A stretch of DNA of 64,000 nt from AG25 sp035518815 (GTDB lineage Bacteria; Gemmatimonadota; Gemmatimonadetes; Gemmatimonadales; GWC2-71-9): the NCBI GenBank assembly GCA_035518815.1, contig DATIXG010000095.1:1-64000 (forward strand), given 5' to 3'. Positions within the stretch are counted from its first letter, which is position 1; each line of letters begins with the position of its first letter. The position numbers and the translations under genes are program-made. Under the pieces are notes generated by a model, which saw only the letters and a list, made by a program, of their open reading frames with translations, was not told the origin of the DNA and searched no databases. Shown one piece after another: positions 1 through 7,946 of this stretch.

Positions 1-1329
1 TAGCATCGCGCGCTCCGCCGCGCCGCTCGCGAGGCGGCGCAGAGCGTGCGGAAGATAACAGAGGGCCGACGCCAGATGCCCCTGCGTCGGCGCGAACCCG
101 GTCATGCCGCGGTCGCGCACGAACGCGTCGAGCTCCTCGCGAGCGATATCCCCCCGCCGGATCGCGAGCGCGGCGATCGTCCGATAGTTGCGGTCGGGCA
201 CGTTGCCCGAGCCCGCGGTCTCGGTGACCTCGGGGTTGTGCAGCTCGGTCGCGTAGTCGTCCACGCCCGTGAGCGGAACGCCGAGCCGCGCCAGCGGCTC
301 GACGGCGAGCGCCTCCATGATTTGCTGATTCGACCCGCCGGCCGCCACGCGATGCCGGCCGACCGCATCGAGCCGGATCATCGGCGACTTCCCGTCGTCC
401 GCTTGCACGAGCGCCGCCGCGCCGCCCAAGACATCCTCGAGGACGGGCAATCCCTTCGAAAGGTGCCCCTGGAACTTCATGCCGAGTTTCGCGAGCGACC
501 CGCCGGCCACGACCGCCACGCGGCGGAACACGCCCGCGGACACGAGACTCGCGGCGATCACGAGCGCGGGCACCGGCGCCGCGCAGAAATCCTTCACGTC
601 GGCGCCCGATGCTTCCGTCAGCCCCGCGGCCTGTGCCACCGCCTTCGCGAGATTCCCGCCACCCCGCTGGTAGCGGTCGCCGATCGCCTCCTCGCCGCAG
701 CCGAGCACATAGTCGATCGACGCCGGATCGATGTTGTCGCGTTGCAACAAATGGAGCAGGGAGAGCGTCGCGGTCGCCTTGCCGCACAGGTTCTCGAGCA
801 GCACGCCGGCCGCGAGCGCGTCGTCCGCATCGTGAGCCCGCTTGATCGACCCGGCCGGGTTGTCGCGGACAAACAACGGCAGCGAGCCGGCGTCCGCGCC
901 AGTCCCGCGCGCCTTCTCGAGTCGCGTGAGGTCAAGTCGCGATACGAGGGGATGGGCGGCGAGCGCCGCGGCGGCGCGGTCGGCGACGCCCGGGTCGAGC
1001 GTCACGAGTCCGAATTCGTCCACGAGCGCGAGCAAACCCAGGAACTCGTCTTCGGGCATGATCTCGCCATCAGGCCCAAACCGCGGGGCCGCCGCGCGGC
1101 AGTTCGCCCACGGCCGGGGAGGAAGATCGCGCGGATGCACCGCGCCCAGGTACGCCTGGTGCGGCGGATAGCTCACGGCCTCGTCGAACCCACGCAGCGC
1201 CGCGATGAAGGCTCGCTCGACGCCCGCATCCTTCGGCAGCTCGCGACTCGGCTTCGACCCGTGGCGCGCAAGACCGGGAGTGTGGGCGAGCACCTGGCTC
1301 GCCGACGCGACGACCGGAAATCCGCTCAC
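1..1329 (-). CDS. grdC: Glycine reductase component C beta subunit-like protein (GrdC), partial
   Basis: GrdC with GrdD forms component C of glycine/sarcosine/betaine reductase, which releases acetyl phosphate from the acetyl-selenoprotein intermediate. I translated this frame by hand: it opens with GTG at 1329, two bases past the grdB stop, and stays open for 443 codons to the window edge, so the C-terminus is missing (the family is about 510 residues). Family features visible are an N-terminal FPVVASASQVLAH, RFGPDGEIMPEDEF near residue 100, a thiolase/FabH-like stretch with GCGEEAIGDRYQRGGGN and DFCAAPVPALV (probable active-site Cys), and GFAPTQGH near the edge. It is the third gene of a leftward grdE-grdB-grdC operon. 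The family is confident; the true substrate of the complex in this organism is unknown. Confidence 0.85.
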   Translation of the reverse strand, partial: MSGFPVVASASQVLAHTPGLARHGSKPSRELPKDAGVERAFIAALRGFDEAVSYPPHQAYLGAVHPRDLPPRPWANCRAAAPRFGPDGEIMPEDEFLGLLALVDEFGLVTLDPGVADRAAAALAAHPLVSRLDLTRLEKARGTGADAGSLPLFVRDNPAGSIKRAHDADDALAAGVLLENLCGKATATLSLLHLLQRDNIDPASIDYVLGCGEEAIGDRYQRGGGNLAKAVAQAAGLTEASGADVKDFCAAPVPALVIAASLVSAGVFRRVAVVAGGSLAKLGMKFQGHLSKGLPVLEDVLGGAAALVQADDGKSPMIRLDAVGRHRVAAGGSNQQIMEALAVEPLARLGVPLTGVDDYATELHNPEVTETAGSGNVPDRNYRTIAALAIRRGDIAREELDAFVRDRGMTGFAPTQGHLASALCYLPHALRRLASGAAERAML

Positions 1330-1330
1330 G

Positions 1331-2614
1331 TCAGAACTGCGTCGGCCCGGTTACCGGCGTCGTGATGGCCTTGAGCGCGCGCAGCAGCAGCGCCCGCCGC
1401 CAGGCGCGCTCCTCGGTGGGAGTCAGCGACGGGTCGCCTGTAGGATACGGAATACCACGCGTCGGCACGATGCGCACGGCGCCCACGCGCTCGGCCACCG
1501 AGACGAGGTTGCACAGCACGGCCGTCGGAATGCCGGCCCGCTCCAGCTCCTTCGCAAGCGTTGACCCGCAACGCGTACCGGTCCCTCATGTGGCGGTGAG
1601 AATCGCGGCGCTGATCCCGGCGCGGCGCAGCTCGGCCGCCCACTCGACGCCAAAGCGACGCGCGTTCGGCACCGTGGTGCCATTGCCCGTCGTCACCAGA
1701 TACTCGCCGTGCAACGCCCCGATCGCCCCTTCGCGCTCCAGCTCGCGCGCGACATCGAGCGGTAGCAGGCGGTTGGGATCCTGATTCGCCCACACGGTCG
1801 AGTACCCGCCGTGGACCGAGGCGTATTCTCCCGCGGGCGCGGTACCCTTGTCGGCGATCGAATAGCGGAGCCAGCGAGTAGCGCGCGCGGACTCGAGCCG
1901 ATCCGGGTTGCCCACCGGCACGAGGCCGCTTTCGGTGACGAGCGCGATGGTCGCCTGGCTTGGGTCGGCGATGGGTGGAGCCGGCGTGACATGATCGAAC
2001 TTCGGCACCGGCACCTCGGCCGGTGCGTCCCGGCCGGCGAGGCGGGCGAGCAAGAGATCCACCGCCCGACTCGCGGCATTGCGATCGACCAGCACGTTCT
2101 TTCGCGGGGTCTTTCCGATGCGCCCGTCCGCCTCCCTCAGCGGCTCGCCGGCCAGTCGCTTACGCGCCGCGGCAGCGAGCCGCTCGAGGCTCGCGCCCAT
2201 TTCGCGGACCGAGGCGCCGCTCGCGATGACGGGAGCGGGGCCTGCGTCGTCGAGACCGGGATTCTCGGGATGCATCGACGCGATTGCGGCGATGCCTGCT
2301 CGCACCGCCCCGGCGGCCACCCGGGCGCACGCGACGCCGTAGCGTCCGCTGGTGGATGCGGGGCCCGCGACGAGAAGATCGGGCCGCTGCTGCGCCACGA
2401 GCTCCAGCACGGTGGCGAGCGCGTCCGGACTCACCGCGGCGAGATCGTCCCCGCAATAGACCGTAGCGACGACTTCGTGTTCGGCGCCAAGCAGCTCCTG
2501 CAACTTCTTGCCGGGCCCGACGGCCCCCGGCTTCAGGCCCGGTGGCGTGCTCGCGGCGTTCTCCCCGCCGAATCCGGCGAAGAACTGGTTCAAGTAATGG
2601 ACGACGCGGCTCAT
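1331..2614 (-). CDS. grdB: Glycine/sarcosine/betaine reductase component B selenoprotein (GrdB/GrdF/GrdH family), Sec-containing
   Basis: Substrate-binding selenoprotein subunit of component B, which with GrdE-derived subunits cleaves an amine such as glycine, sarcosine or betaine. ATG at 2614 overlaps the grdE stop (ATGA). An in-frame TGA at 1588-1586 is codon 343. It follows AAILTAT, the place where family members have Sec, and the same frame continues as GTGTRCGSTLAKELERAGIP and ends at 1331 in a typical GrdB tail. The full product is 427 residues, the usual family length; stopping at TGA would give 342 and remove the catalytic motif. The family motif UxxCxxC reads U-GTG-TRC here, so the nearer Cys is Gly. 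N-terminal signature VVHYLNQFFAGFGGE is present. Which amine is reduced cannot be told. Confidence 0.88.
1558..1574 (-). promoter_or_regulatory. SECIS-like hairpin just downstream of the grdB UGA
   Basis: In the mRNA sense, 11 bases after the UGA comes a perfect 6-bp stem, GCGTTG paired with CAACGC, closed by a 5-base loop CGGGT. Bacterial SECIS elements sit in this place, with an apical loop about 16-37 bases after the UGA and a G in the first loop bases. Here the loop starts 18 bases after the UGA and its second base is G. This matches the layout of the E. coli fdhF element. No folding program was run. Confidence 0.7.
1586..1588 (-). other. Probable selenocysteine UGA codon
   Basis: In-frame TGA at codon 343 of grdB, lying between a perfectly conserved upstream LTAT and a downstream TRCG motif. 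Both the upstream and downstream frames are homologous to GrdB, with no shift, and the position is that of Sec in known GrdB proteins. Reading as Sec is inferred; selA, selB, selC and selD are not in the window. Confidence 0.85.
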
Positions 2615-3873
2615 GCAACCTCGCGGCACGTGAGCCGCCCGGCGCCGAGCGGCGAGAGCGAGCAATACAGCACCGCCGTCGGGACCTCGAGCGCCGCCGT
2701 CGCCGCGACGCCTGCCACGTCCACCGTCGGGCCACCCAAGGCCCGCGCAACGGCTGGGAGGCGGACCACCTCGTCGTAGTTCCCCGTACTGATCAGCGCG
2801 GTCCCACGCTCGGGCGGCACCACGAGTGACGGCGCCGTGCCTTCCGCTCCCGCCATTTCGGCGAAGAGCCCCACCGCGCCAATCCCGCGGTCGGCCAGGG
2901 CGTCGATCTTGAGCGAGATGTCCGCGTCCGCGTTGCCTCCGCCCTCTTTTGTAATCACCACCCCACCGAAGCCGGCCGCCACGCACAGCTCCGCGGCCTG
3001 CTCCGCGACGCGCGCCTTCTGCTCCGCTTCGACCGGCTCGGGCGCGAGGATCAGTCCGGCGAACTCGAGGTCGTGACCGTCGCGACGCCGCAGCTCGGCC
3101 AGCACCGGGTGCGTCTGGTGCATGTAGGTCGGGTTCTTGAGGGCCGGATGCCCGAATTGCCCGCTCACCACCGCCCCGTCGTGCAGCTCGTTCGGATCGA
3201 ACAGGGTTGGGGGCGCCGGGCCGAAGCTCCTGCCGTGAACGAACACGTCCTTGAAGGTCCCCTGCGTCTGGAGATTCGTGATCGCGCCGATGCGGGGGAG
3301 GGTGCTCGCCTTGGGATACGGCGCGCCGCGCAGGGTCTCCACTTGGTCCGGAGGGGCTTCGAGCGCGGACTCCGCCAGTAGCGCGGCGAGCCTGAGCACG
3401 CCGATCCGCACCGCGGTGTCGACGGCCTCCCAGGAGGCGCCGTCCGCCGGTGTGAATTCCACCACCAGATTGTGCGTCGCGCCGAAGGGCGAAAGGGCCG
3501 CGCCCGGACCCGACATGTCGATCACCGCTTCCTGCGCGCGGGGCAGATAGCCGGCGGCGATGACCGCCACGCCGTCGAGCACGTGGGTGTCGCCCCGGCC
3601 CTGAGGCGTGGCCGGCCCGAGCATGCCCGGAAAGATCCCGCGCCCGCCCTGACCCTTGCTGCGCGGCTGCACGACGTCGAGCACTTTCACGATGCGCGCC
3701 GAATCTCCTGGGGACACCCACGACACTCGTGTGCTTGCAAGCGCCGGGGCCGCGAGCGCCCGCCGCGCGTCCGCCTCAGCGACCGTGAGCCTGCCAGCCT
3801 GGTAGCGGGTGGCGGATCCAATAGCCACTGCCGCGACCCGGTGCTGAACCAGCTTCAGGACCGTGCCTTCCAA
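2611..3873 (-). CDS. grdE: Glycine/sarcosine/betaine reductase component B subunit precursor (GrdE/GrdG family)
   Basis: GrdE-type proproteins are cleaved to two subunits, one carrying a pyruvoyl group that forms a Schiff base with the amine substrate. The protein shows family stretches such as VVEFTPADGASW, FDPNELHDGAVVSGQFG, NPTYMHQTHP and ITKEGGGNADADI. I chose a TTG start at 3873 because GGAG lies 5 bases upstream and a family-like beginning (LKLVQHRVAAVAIG) follows at once; this gives 420 residues, near the usual length of about 430. A longer frame to 3999 would run into upp. A possible pyruvoyl-forming Cys lies in AAELCVAAGF, but I cannot prove the cleavage site. It is first in the operon, with ATGA overlap to grdB. 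Confidence 0.82.
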   Translation of the reverse strand: MEGTVLKLVQHRVAAVAIGSATRYQAGRLTVAEADARRALAAPALASTRVSWVSPGDSARIVKVLDVVQPRSKGQGGRGIFPGMLGPATPQGRGDTHVLDGVAVIAAGYLPRAQEAVIDMSGPGAALSPFGATHNLVVEFTPADGASWEAVDTAVRIGVLRLAALLAESALEAPPDQVETLRGAPYPKASTLPRIGAITNLQTQGTFKDVFVHGRSFGPAPPTLFDPNELHDGAVVSGQFGHPALKNPTYMHQTHPVLAELRRRDGHDLEFAGLILAPEPVEAEQKARVAEQAAELCVAAGFGGVVITKEGGGNADADISLKIDALADRGIGAVGLFAEMAGAEGTAPSLVVPPERGTALISTGNYDEVVRLPAVARALGGPTVDVAGVAATAALEVPTAVLYCSLSPLGAGRLTCREVA

Positions 3874-3899
3874 CCGCGCTCCAGACCGGGGAATCGGCC

Positions 3900-3928
3900 A
3901 ACTTAGCCTTGACGGCTTCGGGCGGCAA
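3900..3928 (-). promoter_or_regulatory. Predicted promoter of the grdEBC operon
   Basis: On the minus strand, TTGCCG and TAAGTT are separated by exactly 17 bases. The predicted transcript start is about 20 bases before the TTG start codon and leaves room for the GGAG ribosome site. The element lies in the 69-base gap between divergent grdE and upp. Support is by consensus only. Confidence 0.4.
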
Positions 3929-3942
3929 CGCACCTTCCGCGT

Positions 3943-4593
3943 ATGCAGCACCCGGAGTTCCCCAACCTGACGGTGCTCGATCACCCCCTGATCCAGCACA
4001 AGCTCACGATTCTGCGCGACAGGCGCACGGCGACCCGCGACTTCAAACTGCTGGTGAGCGAGATCGCCACCCTGATGGCCTATGAGGCGACCAAGGATCT
4101 CCCCTTAGAGCCGGTCGAGATCGAGACGCCGCTCGAACGGATGCGTGGCGCGCAGGTCGCGGGCAAGAAGTTGACGCTCGTCCCGATTCTGCGGGCCGGC
4201 CTCGGCATGGTGGACGGAATCGCGGCCCTGATACCCTCGGCGCGCGTCGGCCACATCGGGCTGTACCGCGACCACGACACCCTCAACCCCGTGGACTACT
4301 ACTTCAAGATCCCCGCCGGCGAGCAGGACCGCGCGTTCTTCGTCCTCGACCCGATGCTTGCCACCGGTGGCTCCGCCGTCGCGGCCACCGCTGCGCTGCA
4401 ACGCGCCGGGGCTCGCCGTATCCGCTTCCTCTGCCTCGTCGCCGCGCCGGAAGGCGTCCGCAACATGCTCGCCCACCACCCGGAGGTCTCTCTCTACGCC
4501 GCGGCGCTCGATCGCGGGCTCGACGCGCGGGGCTACATCCTCCCGGGCCTGGGCGACGCGGGCGACCGGCTGTTCGGCACCGGACGGCAGTAA
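3943..4593 (+). CDS. upp: Uracil phosphoribosyltransferase
   Basis: Pyrimidine salvage: uracil + PRPP to UMP + PPi, cytosolic. The 216-residue product is full length for the family. It carries PILRAGLGM at 81-89, the PRPP-binding loop DPMLATGGS at 136-144, and PGLGDAGDR at 201-209, which in this family contacts uracil. ATG at 3943 begins the conserved NLTVLDHPLIQHKLT stretch within 10 residues. It is transcribed away from grdE. A TTGACG at 3909-3914 could be a -35 box, but the matching -10 is poor. Confidence 0.97.
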   Translation: MQHPEFPNLTVLDHPLIQHKLTILRDRRTATRDFKLLVSEIATLMAYEATKDLPLEPVEIETPLERMRGAQVAGKKLTLVPILRAGLGMVDGIAALIPSARVGHIGLYRDHDTLNPVDYYFKIPAGEQDRAFFVLDPMLATGGSAVAATAALQRAGARRIRFLCLVAAPEGVRNMLAHHPEVSLYAAALDRGLDARGYILPGLGDAGDRLFGTGRQ

Positions 4594-4617
4594 CGAATAT
4601 CGTCACATCATGATGAT

Positions 4618-4651
4618 TTGACGAAAAACGTCATATCATTTACATATGACG
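4618..4651 (+). promoter_or_regulatory. Promoter with overlapping palindromic operator upstream of satD-like gene
   Basis: TTGACG (4618-4623) and TACATA (4641-4646) are 17 bases apart. A perfect inverted repeat, CGTCATAT (4629-4636) and ATATGACG (4644-4651) with a 7-base spacer, covers the spacer and the -10. The predicted transcript start would fall within a few bases of the ATG at 4656, so the message may be leaderless. The downstream protein has its own C-terminal helix-turn-helix, so autorepression is a reasonable inference. Confidence 0.5.
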
Positions 4652-4655
4652 GTAT

Positions 4656-5291
4656 ATGACACACCGGACATTCGTCGCGCTCATCGCCGATGCCGTGGCC
4701 TCGCGCACCCTCCCCGCGGCCGCGCGCGCGCAGCTGCAACGCGACCTCCGCGCCGCGCTGCCTCGCTTCAACCGCCGCTGGCATGCGTCCCTCGCGGCCC
4801 GGTTCGCCGTCACCCTGGGCGACGAGCTGCAGTGCCTGCTGACGACCGCCGCCCCCGTGTGGGAGATCACACAGGTCGTGCGGGCGGAGCTGGACTCGGT
4901 GGACTGGGTGATGGCCTGCGCTCGCGGGCCGGTGAACACCACGCTCCATCGGGGTATCACCGCGCCAGAGGTGGACGGCCCATGTTTCCACGACGCGCGT
5001 GCCGCTTTGGAGGACGCCAAGCAACGGGGACAGTTGCTCGCCTTTCGCGGCTTCGGCGCAACGGACGTGACGCTCGCCGGACTGGCGAGCTACTACTCGG
5101 CGCTCCATTGGAGCTGGACCCCGCGCCAGCGCCGGGCGGCCAAGTGGCTGCGCGCGAGCGACCCCGCACGCGCGGCCGCCGAACTCGGCGTGCATCGCAG
5201 CGCCATCTCTCACCTCGCGCGTCGCATGGCCTGGCCACTCGTCAGCGCCGGCGATAGTATCCTGCGGGCCCAACTCGATCGCACACCTTGA
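4656..5291 (+). CDS. SatD family protein with C-terminal helix-turn-helix
   Basis: SatD family members are poorly understood regulators usually paired with a membrane protein. The 211-residue product has the family pattern: FVALIADAVASR at the N-terminus, AARFAVTLGDELQ at 48-59, DGPCFHDAR at 107-115, and a helix-turn-helix at about 174-191 (AAELGVHRSAISHLARRM). No convincing ribosome site precedes ATG 4656, in line with a leaderless transcript from the overlapping promoter. The next gene starts on its stop codon (TTGA), so the two form an operon. Function beyond probable DNA binding is not known. Confidence 0.75.
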   Translation: MTHRTFVALIADAVASRTLPAAARAQLQRDLRAALPRFNRRWHASLAARFAVTLGDELQCLLTTAAPVWEITQVVRAELDSVDWVMACARGPVNTTLHRGITAPEVDGPCFHDARAALEDAKQRGQLLAFRGFGATDVTLAGLASYYSALHWSWTPRQRRAAKWLRASDPARAAAELGVHRSAISHLARRMAWPLVSAGDSILRAQLDRTP

Positions 5292-5833
5292 ACCCCATCA
5301 CGATCGTTCCCTGGCTTGCCTACACGTTCGCGGCAACCCTGTGGCCTGCCCAGATCGACGGCGGCCGGCGCGGGCGTGAGGTCCTCCTCATCGAGCTCGT
5401 CATCCTGTCCGTCGCCATCGGCGTCGGCGTCTGGCTAGGCACGCTCGTCGATCCTCGCGTCGCGGGGTTGTGGTGGGGGCGGGCGGCGCTCATCGCCACC
5501 GCCTACCTCTACGTTTGCGGTCGGGGTATCGTCCTCGTGCGGGCGGTGCTGGATTTGCCGGGTCTCCGGATGCGGCGCGACGAGGACCGGACGGCCGGCG
5601 CGATCGACATCGCCCGCGGCCGTGCCATCGGGTCGCTCGAGCGCGCACTTGCCCTCACCCTCGTTCTGCTCGGCGAGTTCGGAGCGATCGGGTTCATCGT
5701 CGCCGCCAAGGCGCTCGCCCGCTTCAAAGCGCTCGAAGATCGCGAGTTCGCAGAATATTTCCTCATTGGGACGCTGGCCTCCCTCATGCTCGCCCTGAGC
5801 GTTGGCGTCGCGGTTCGGCTCGTCCTGAAGTAG
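5288..5833 (+). CDS. SatD-associated membrane protein (DUF3307-like C-terminus)
   Basis: A 181-residue integral membrane protein with about four hydrophobic segments: near residues 3-18, 32-52, 64-80 and a long C-terminal pair from about 118 to 178. The C-terminal stretch ERALALTLVLLGEFGAIGF followed by AAKALARFK is the pattern I associate with membrane proteins encoded beside SatD. TTG at 5288 overlaps the satD stop, so translation is probably coupled. The product is shorter than many partners. Its role is unknown; a membrane sensor or effector for the SatD-like regulator is only a guess. Confidence 0.65.
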   Translation: MNPITIVPWLAYTFAATLWPAQIDGGRRGREVLLIELVILSVAIGVGVWLGTLVDPRVAGLWWGRAALIATAYLYVCGRGIVLVRAVLDLPGLRMRRDEDRTAGAIDIARGRAIGSLERALALTLVLLGEFGAIGFIVAAKALARFKALEDREFAEYFLIGTLASLMLALSVGVAVRLVLK

Positions 5834-5851
5834 GCCTCCTATATTCCCGCG

Positions 5852-6454
5852 ATGCCCTTCTGGACGGTGCGCAGGCGTCTGCTCGCCACGGCCGCGGTGG
5901 CGCTCCTCTTGTTCATTGGCTGGGCGGCCGTCGTGGTCGCGGTGGCGGTCACCGCGGTTCGTGACGCCGCGACGACCGCCGATGCGATCGCCGTGCTGGG
6001 CGCCGCCCAGTACAACGGACGGCCCTCCCCCGTCTTCCGAGCAAGGCTGGACCATGCCGCCGCGCTCTACCAGCGGGGGTATGCGCCGATCGTGCTCGTC
6101 ACCGGAGGCGTGGGCGCGGGGGACACCGTAAGCGAATCGGACGTTGGCCGCCGCTACCTGCAGAAGCTCGGCCTGCCCGATGCGAGTGTCGTCGCCATCC
6201 CAGCGGGCTCCAGCACGTACTCGTCGGTGGCTGGGGTGGCGCGCTGGTTCGAGGGCCAAGCGTCGCGGCGAGTGCTGCTCGTCAGCGACGGGTTCCACAT
6301 GCTGCGCCTCAAGATCATTGCGACCCGCCTCGGCCTGGCGCCCTTTCCCTCTCCGACGCCCACCTCGCCGATCCGGTCGAATCCCCGGCTCAATGCCGGC
6401 TACATCATGGCTGAAGGTGTCAAAGTCCCCCTCACGTGGCTGTTTCACTACTGA
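5852..6454 (+). CDS. YdcF/SanA-like DUF218 membrane-anchored protein
   Basis: The 200-residue protein starts with a basic segment and one membrane anchor (about residues 9-32), then a DUF218 fold. Typical motifs are AIAVLGAAQYNGRPSPVF, RLDHAAALY, the Thr-Gly-Gly turn in VLVTGGVGAGD, and LLVSDGFHMLRL with the conserved SDGFH. Family members (YdcF, SanA, ElyC) bind nucleotide-like ligands or act in envelope integrity, but the reaction is not settled. It starts 18 bases after the previous gene and 12 bases before the NUDIX gene, so co-transcription is likely. Confidence 0.75.
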   Translation: MPFWTVRRRLLATAAVALLLFIGWAAVVVAVAVTAVRDAATTADAIAVLGAAQYNGRPSPVFRARLDHAAALYQRGYAPIVLVTGGVGAGDTVSESDVGRRYLQKLGLPDASVVAIPAGSSTYSSVAGVARWFEGQASRRVLLVSDGFHMLRLKIIATRLGLAPFPSPTPTSPIRSNPRLNAGYIMAEGVKVPLTWLFHY

Positions 6455-6466
6455 CCGGAGCCGTCC

Positions 6467-7006
6467 ATGCTGGTCACCACACGCCGGGTGTACACCGGCC
6501 GAGTTGTGCGCCTCGATGTCGATACCGTGCGCTTCCCCGATGGGTCGACCGGCGAGCTCGAGATGATCCGCCACCCCGGGGCGGCCGCGGTCGTTCCCTG
6601 CGCGAGCGACCCCTCCTCTGGCGACCCCACGATTCTGATGATCCGACAATTCCGTCACGCGGCCGGCGGGACCCTGTGGGAAGTGCCCGCCGGGACCCTC
6701 GCCCCGGGCGAGTCACCGGAGGCATGTGCCCGCCGAGAGCTGCTCGAGGAGGCCGGGGTTCACGCCGCCAGGATCGAGCCCCTCACGTCCATTTGGACCA
6801 CCCCGGGGTTCACTGACGAGGTCATCCACCTTTTCTGGGCCACTGGGCTGACTCCGGGCCAGGCAGCGCGCGAGCAAGACGAGTTCATCGAAGTCGTCCC
6901 GCGGCCCCTGTCGAGCGTCCTTAAGAGCATCCGGGACGGGGAGTTGCGAGACGCGAAGACGGCGGTCTCTATCCTTTATATGGCAGGATTCATCCTGGGC
7001 CTGTAG
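6467..7006 (+). CDS. NUDIX hydrolase, ADP-ribose pyrophosphatase-like
   Basis: Hydrolyses nucleoside-diphosphate-linked compounds; ADP-ribose is the likely substrate by similarity to NudF-type proteins. The Nudix box is complete at residues 76-98: G76, E82, then REL-LEE-AG at 90-97, giving the metal-binding glutamates. Upstream residues VVRLDVDTVRFPDG and WEVPAG, and the downstream FWATGLTPG and DEFIEV are typical of the ADPRase branch. Length 179 is usual. It ends 186 bases before the sigma-factor gene; that gap shows only weak promoter-like sequences. Confidence 0.85.
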   Translation: MLVTTRRVYTGRVVRLDVDTVRFPDGSTGELEMIRHPGAAAVVPCASDPSSGDPTILMIRQFRHAAGGTLWEVPAGTLAPGESPEACARRELLEEAGVHAARIEPLTSIWTTPGFTDEVIHLFWATGLTPGQAAREQDEFIEVVPRPLSSVLKSIRDGELRDAKTAVSILYMAGFILGL

Positions 7007-7192
7007 CGACACGGTGTCTCCCGGCAGAGACATGCTCTCGCAGGGAACCCGATTGTAACCACCTATGTTCTTGCGAATAGGGGGGTTGCATGTCACCTGC
7101 GACGGGTACGGTTCCTGCCGTATCTATACAAGTACGAATCGAAGTGTCAGGATTGTAGGTCGTACGCAGAACGTCCACAACGTGGAGGTCGC

Positions 7193-7837
7193 ATGCGAGC
7201 GGTCCTCAATCGGAACCTGCCAGCGCATGACAGCCCACGAGCCCTAGAGCGCGAGGCGCTCTATGAGCTGACAGACGGTCAGCTCGTGCTCCGACACCTT
7301 GGTGGCGACCCGCAGGCCTTTGGCGCCCTGGTCGACCGTTACCAAACCCGGCTGCTCAACTTCGTCAATCGCACCATCGGCGATCGAGAGCGGGCTGAGG
7401 ATCTGGTACAAGAGGTGTTCATTCGGGTCTTCCGGCACCTGCACCGTTTTGACCAGACGAAGAAGTTCTCGACCTGGATCTACACGATCGCGTCGAACCT
7501 GGCGAAGAACGAGCTGCGGAACCGAAGCCGGAACCCGCTGGTGCTCTTTCAGACGATCAAGAAGTACTGGGAGGCTGACCATCGGCCCTTGCAGTTCGAG
7601 GACGCGGGAGCGCGCCCCGACGATCTATATCGGAAGCGCTACCTCAAGGAAGTGGTGGATCAATGCGTCGGCCAGCTGCCGGCGCACCACCGTGCGGTCT
7701 TCGTGTTGCGGGAGCTCGAGGGCAAGAGTTACGCGGAAATCGCGGAGATCACCGGCTGCAATCTTGGCACGGTCAAGAGTCGCCTGAACCGCGCGCGTAA
7801 CAGCTTCGCCCAGACGATCGCGCCGCTCCTCGAGTAG
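7193..7837 (+). CDS. ECF-type RNA polymerase sigma factor (RpoE-like)
   Basis: An extracytoplasmic-function sigma factor of 214 residues. Region 2 spans about 43-108 with DLVQEVFIRVF at 70-80 and the promoter-melting stretch FSTWIYTIASNLAKNE; region 4 spans about 155-205 with the helix-turn-helix IAEITGCNLGTVKSRLNRAR. GGAGG lies 5 bases before ATG 7193. Downstream, after a strong terminator hairpin, lies a zinc-finger anti-sigma gene, the usual partner. A long N-terminal lead of about 25 residues is not conserved, so a later start is possible. The signal it responds to is unknown. Confidence 0.92.
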   Translation: MRAVLNRNLPAHDSPRALEREALYELTDGQLVLRHLGGDPQAFGALVDRYQTRLLNFVNRTIGDRERAEDLVQEVFIRVFRHLHRFDQTKKFSTWIYTIASNLAKNELRNRSRNPLVLFQTIKKYWEADHRPLQFEDAGARPDDLYRKRYLKEVVDQCVGQLPAHHRAVFVLRELEGKSYAEIAEITGCNLGTVKSRLNRARNSFAQTIAPLLE

Positions 7838-7854
7838 GCGCTCTTGAACCGCGC

Positions 7855-7890
7855 GACAACGCCCGCCCCTCCCGGGAGGCGGGCGTTGTC
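7855..7890 (+). terminator. Strong hairpin between sigma-factor and anti-sigma genes
   Basis: A 13-base perfect inverted repeat, GACAACGCCCGCC (7855-7867) and its complement (7878-7890), encloses a 10-base centre that can extend pairing. It lies 18 bases after the sigma-factor stop. There is no clear T-run, so it may be an attenuator limiting anti-sigma expression rather than a full terminator. Confidence 0.65.
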
Positions 7891-7946
7891 ACGTTCGTGG
7901 GGCACCCGGAACCCGCCTCGGTAGCCGCGGTAGTACATTCCCCAGC

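Noticed and set aside
1586..1588. Reading the TGA as the true end of grdB, with a separate small gene after it
   Set aside because: The downstream part is homologous to the GrdB C-terminus in the same frame, has no own ribosome site, and grdC follows in its usual place.
7007..7192. ECF-type autoregulated promoter before the sigma-factor gene
   Set aside because: GAACCC and later GTTC-like pieces occur, but spacing and -10 do not agree with a known ECF consensus well enough to call.
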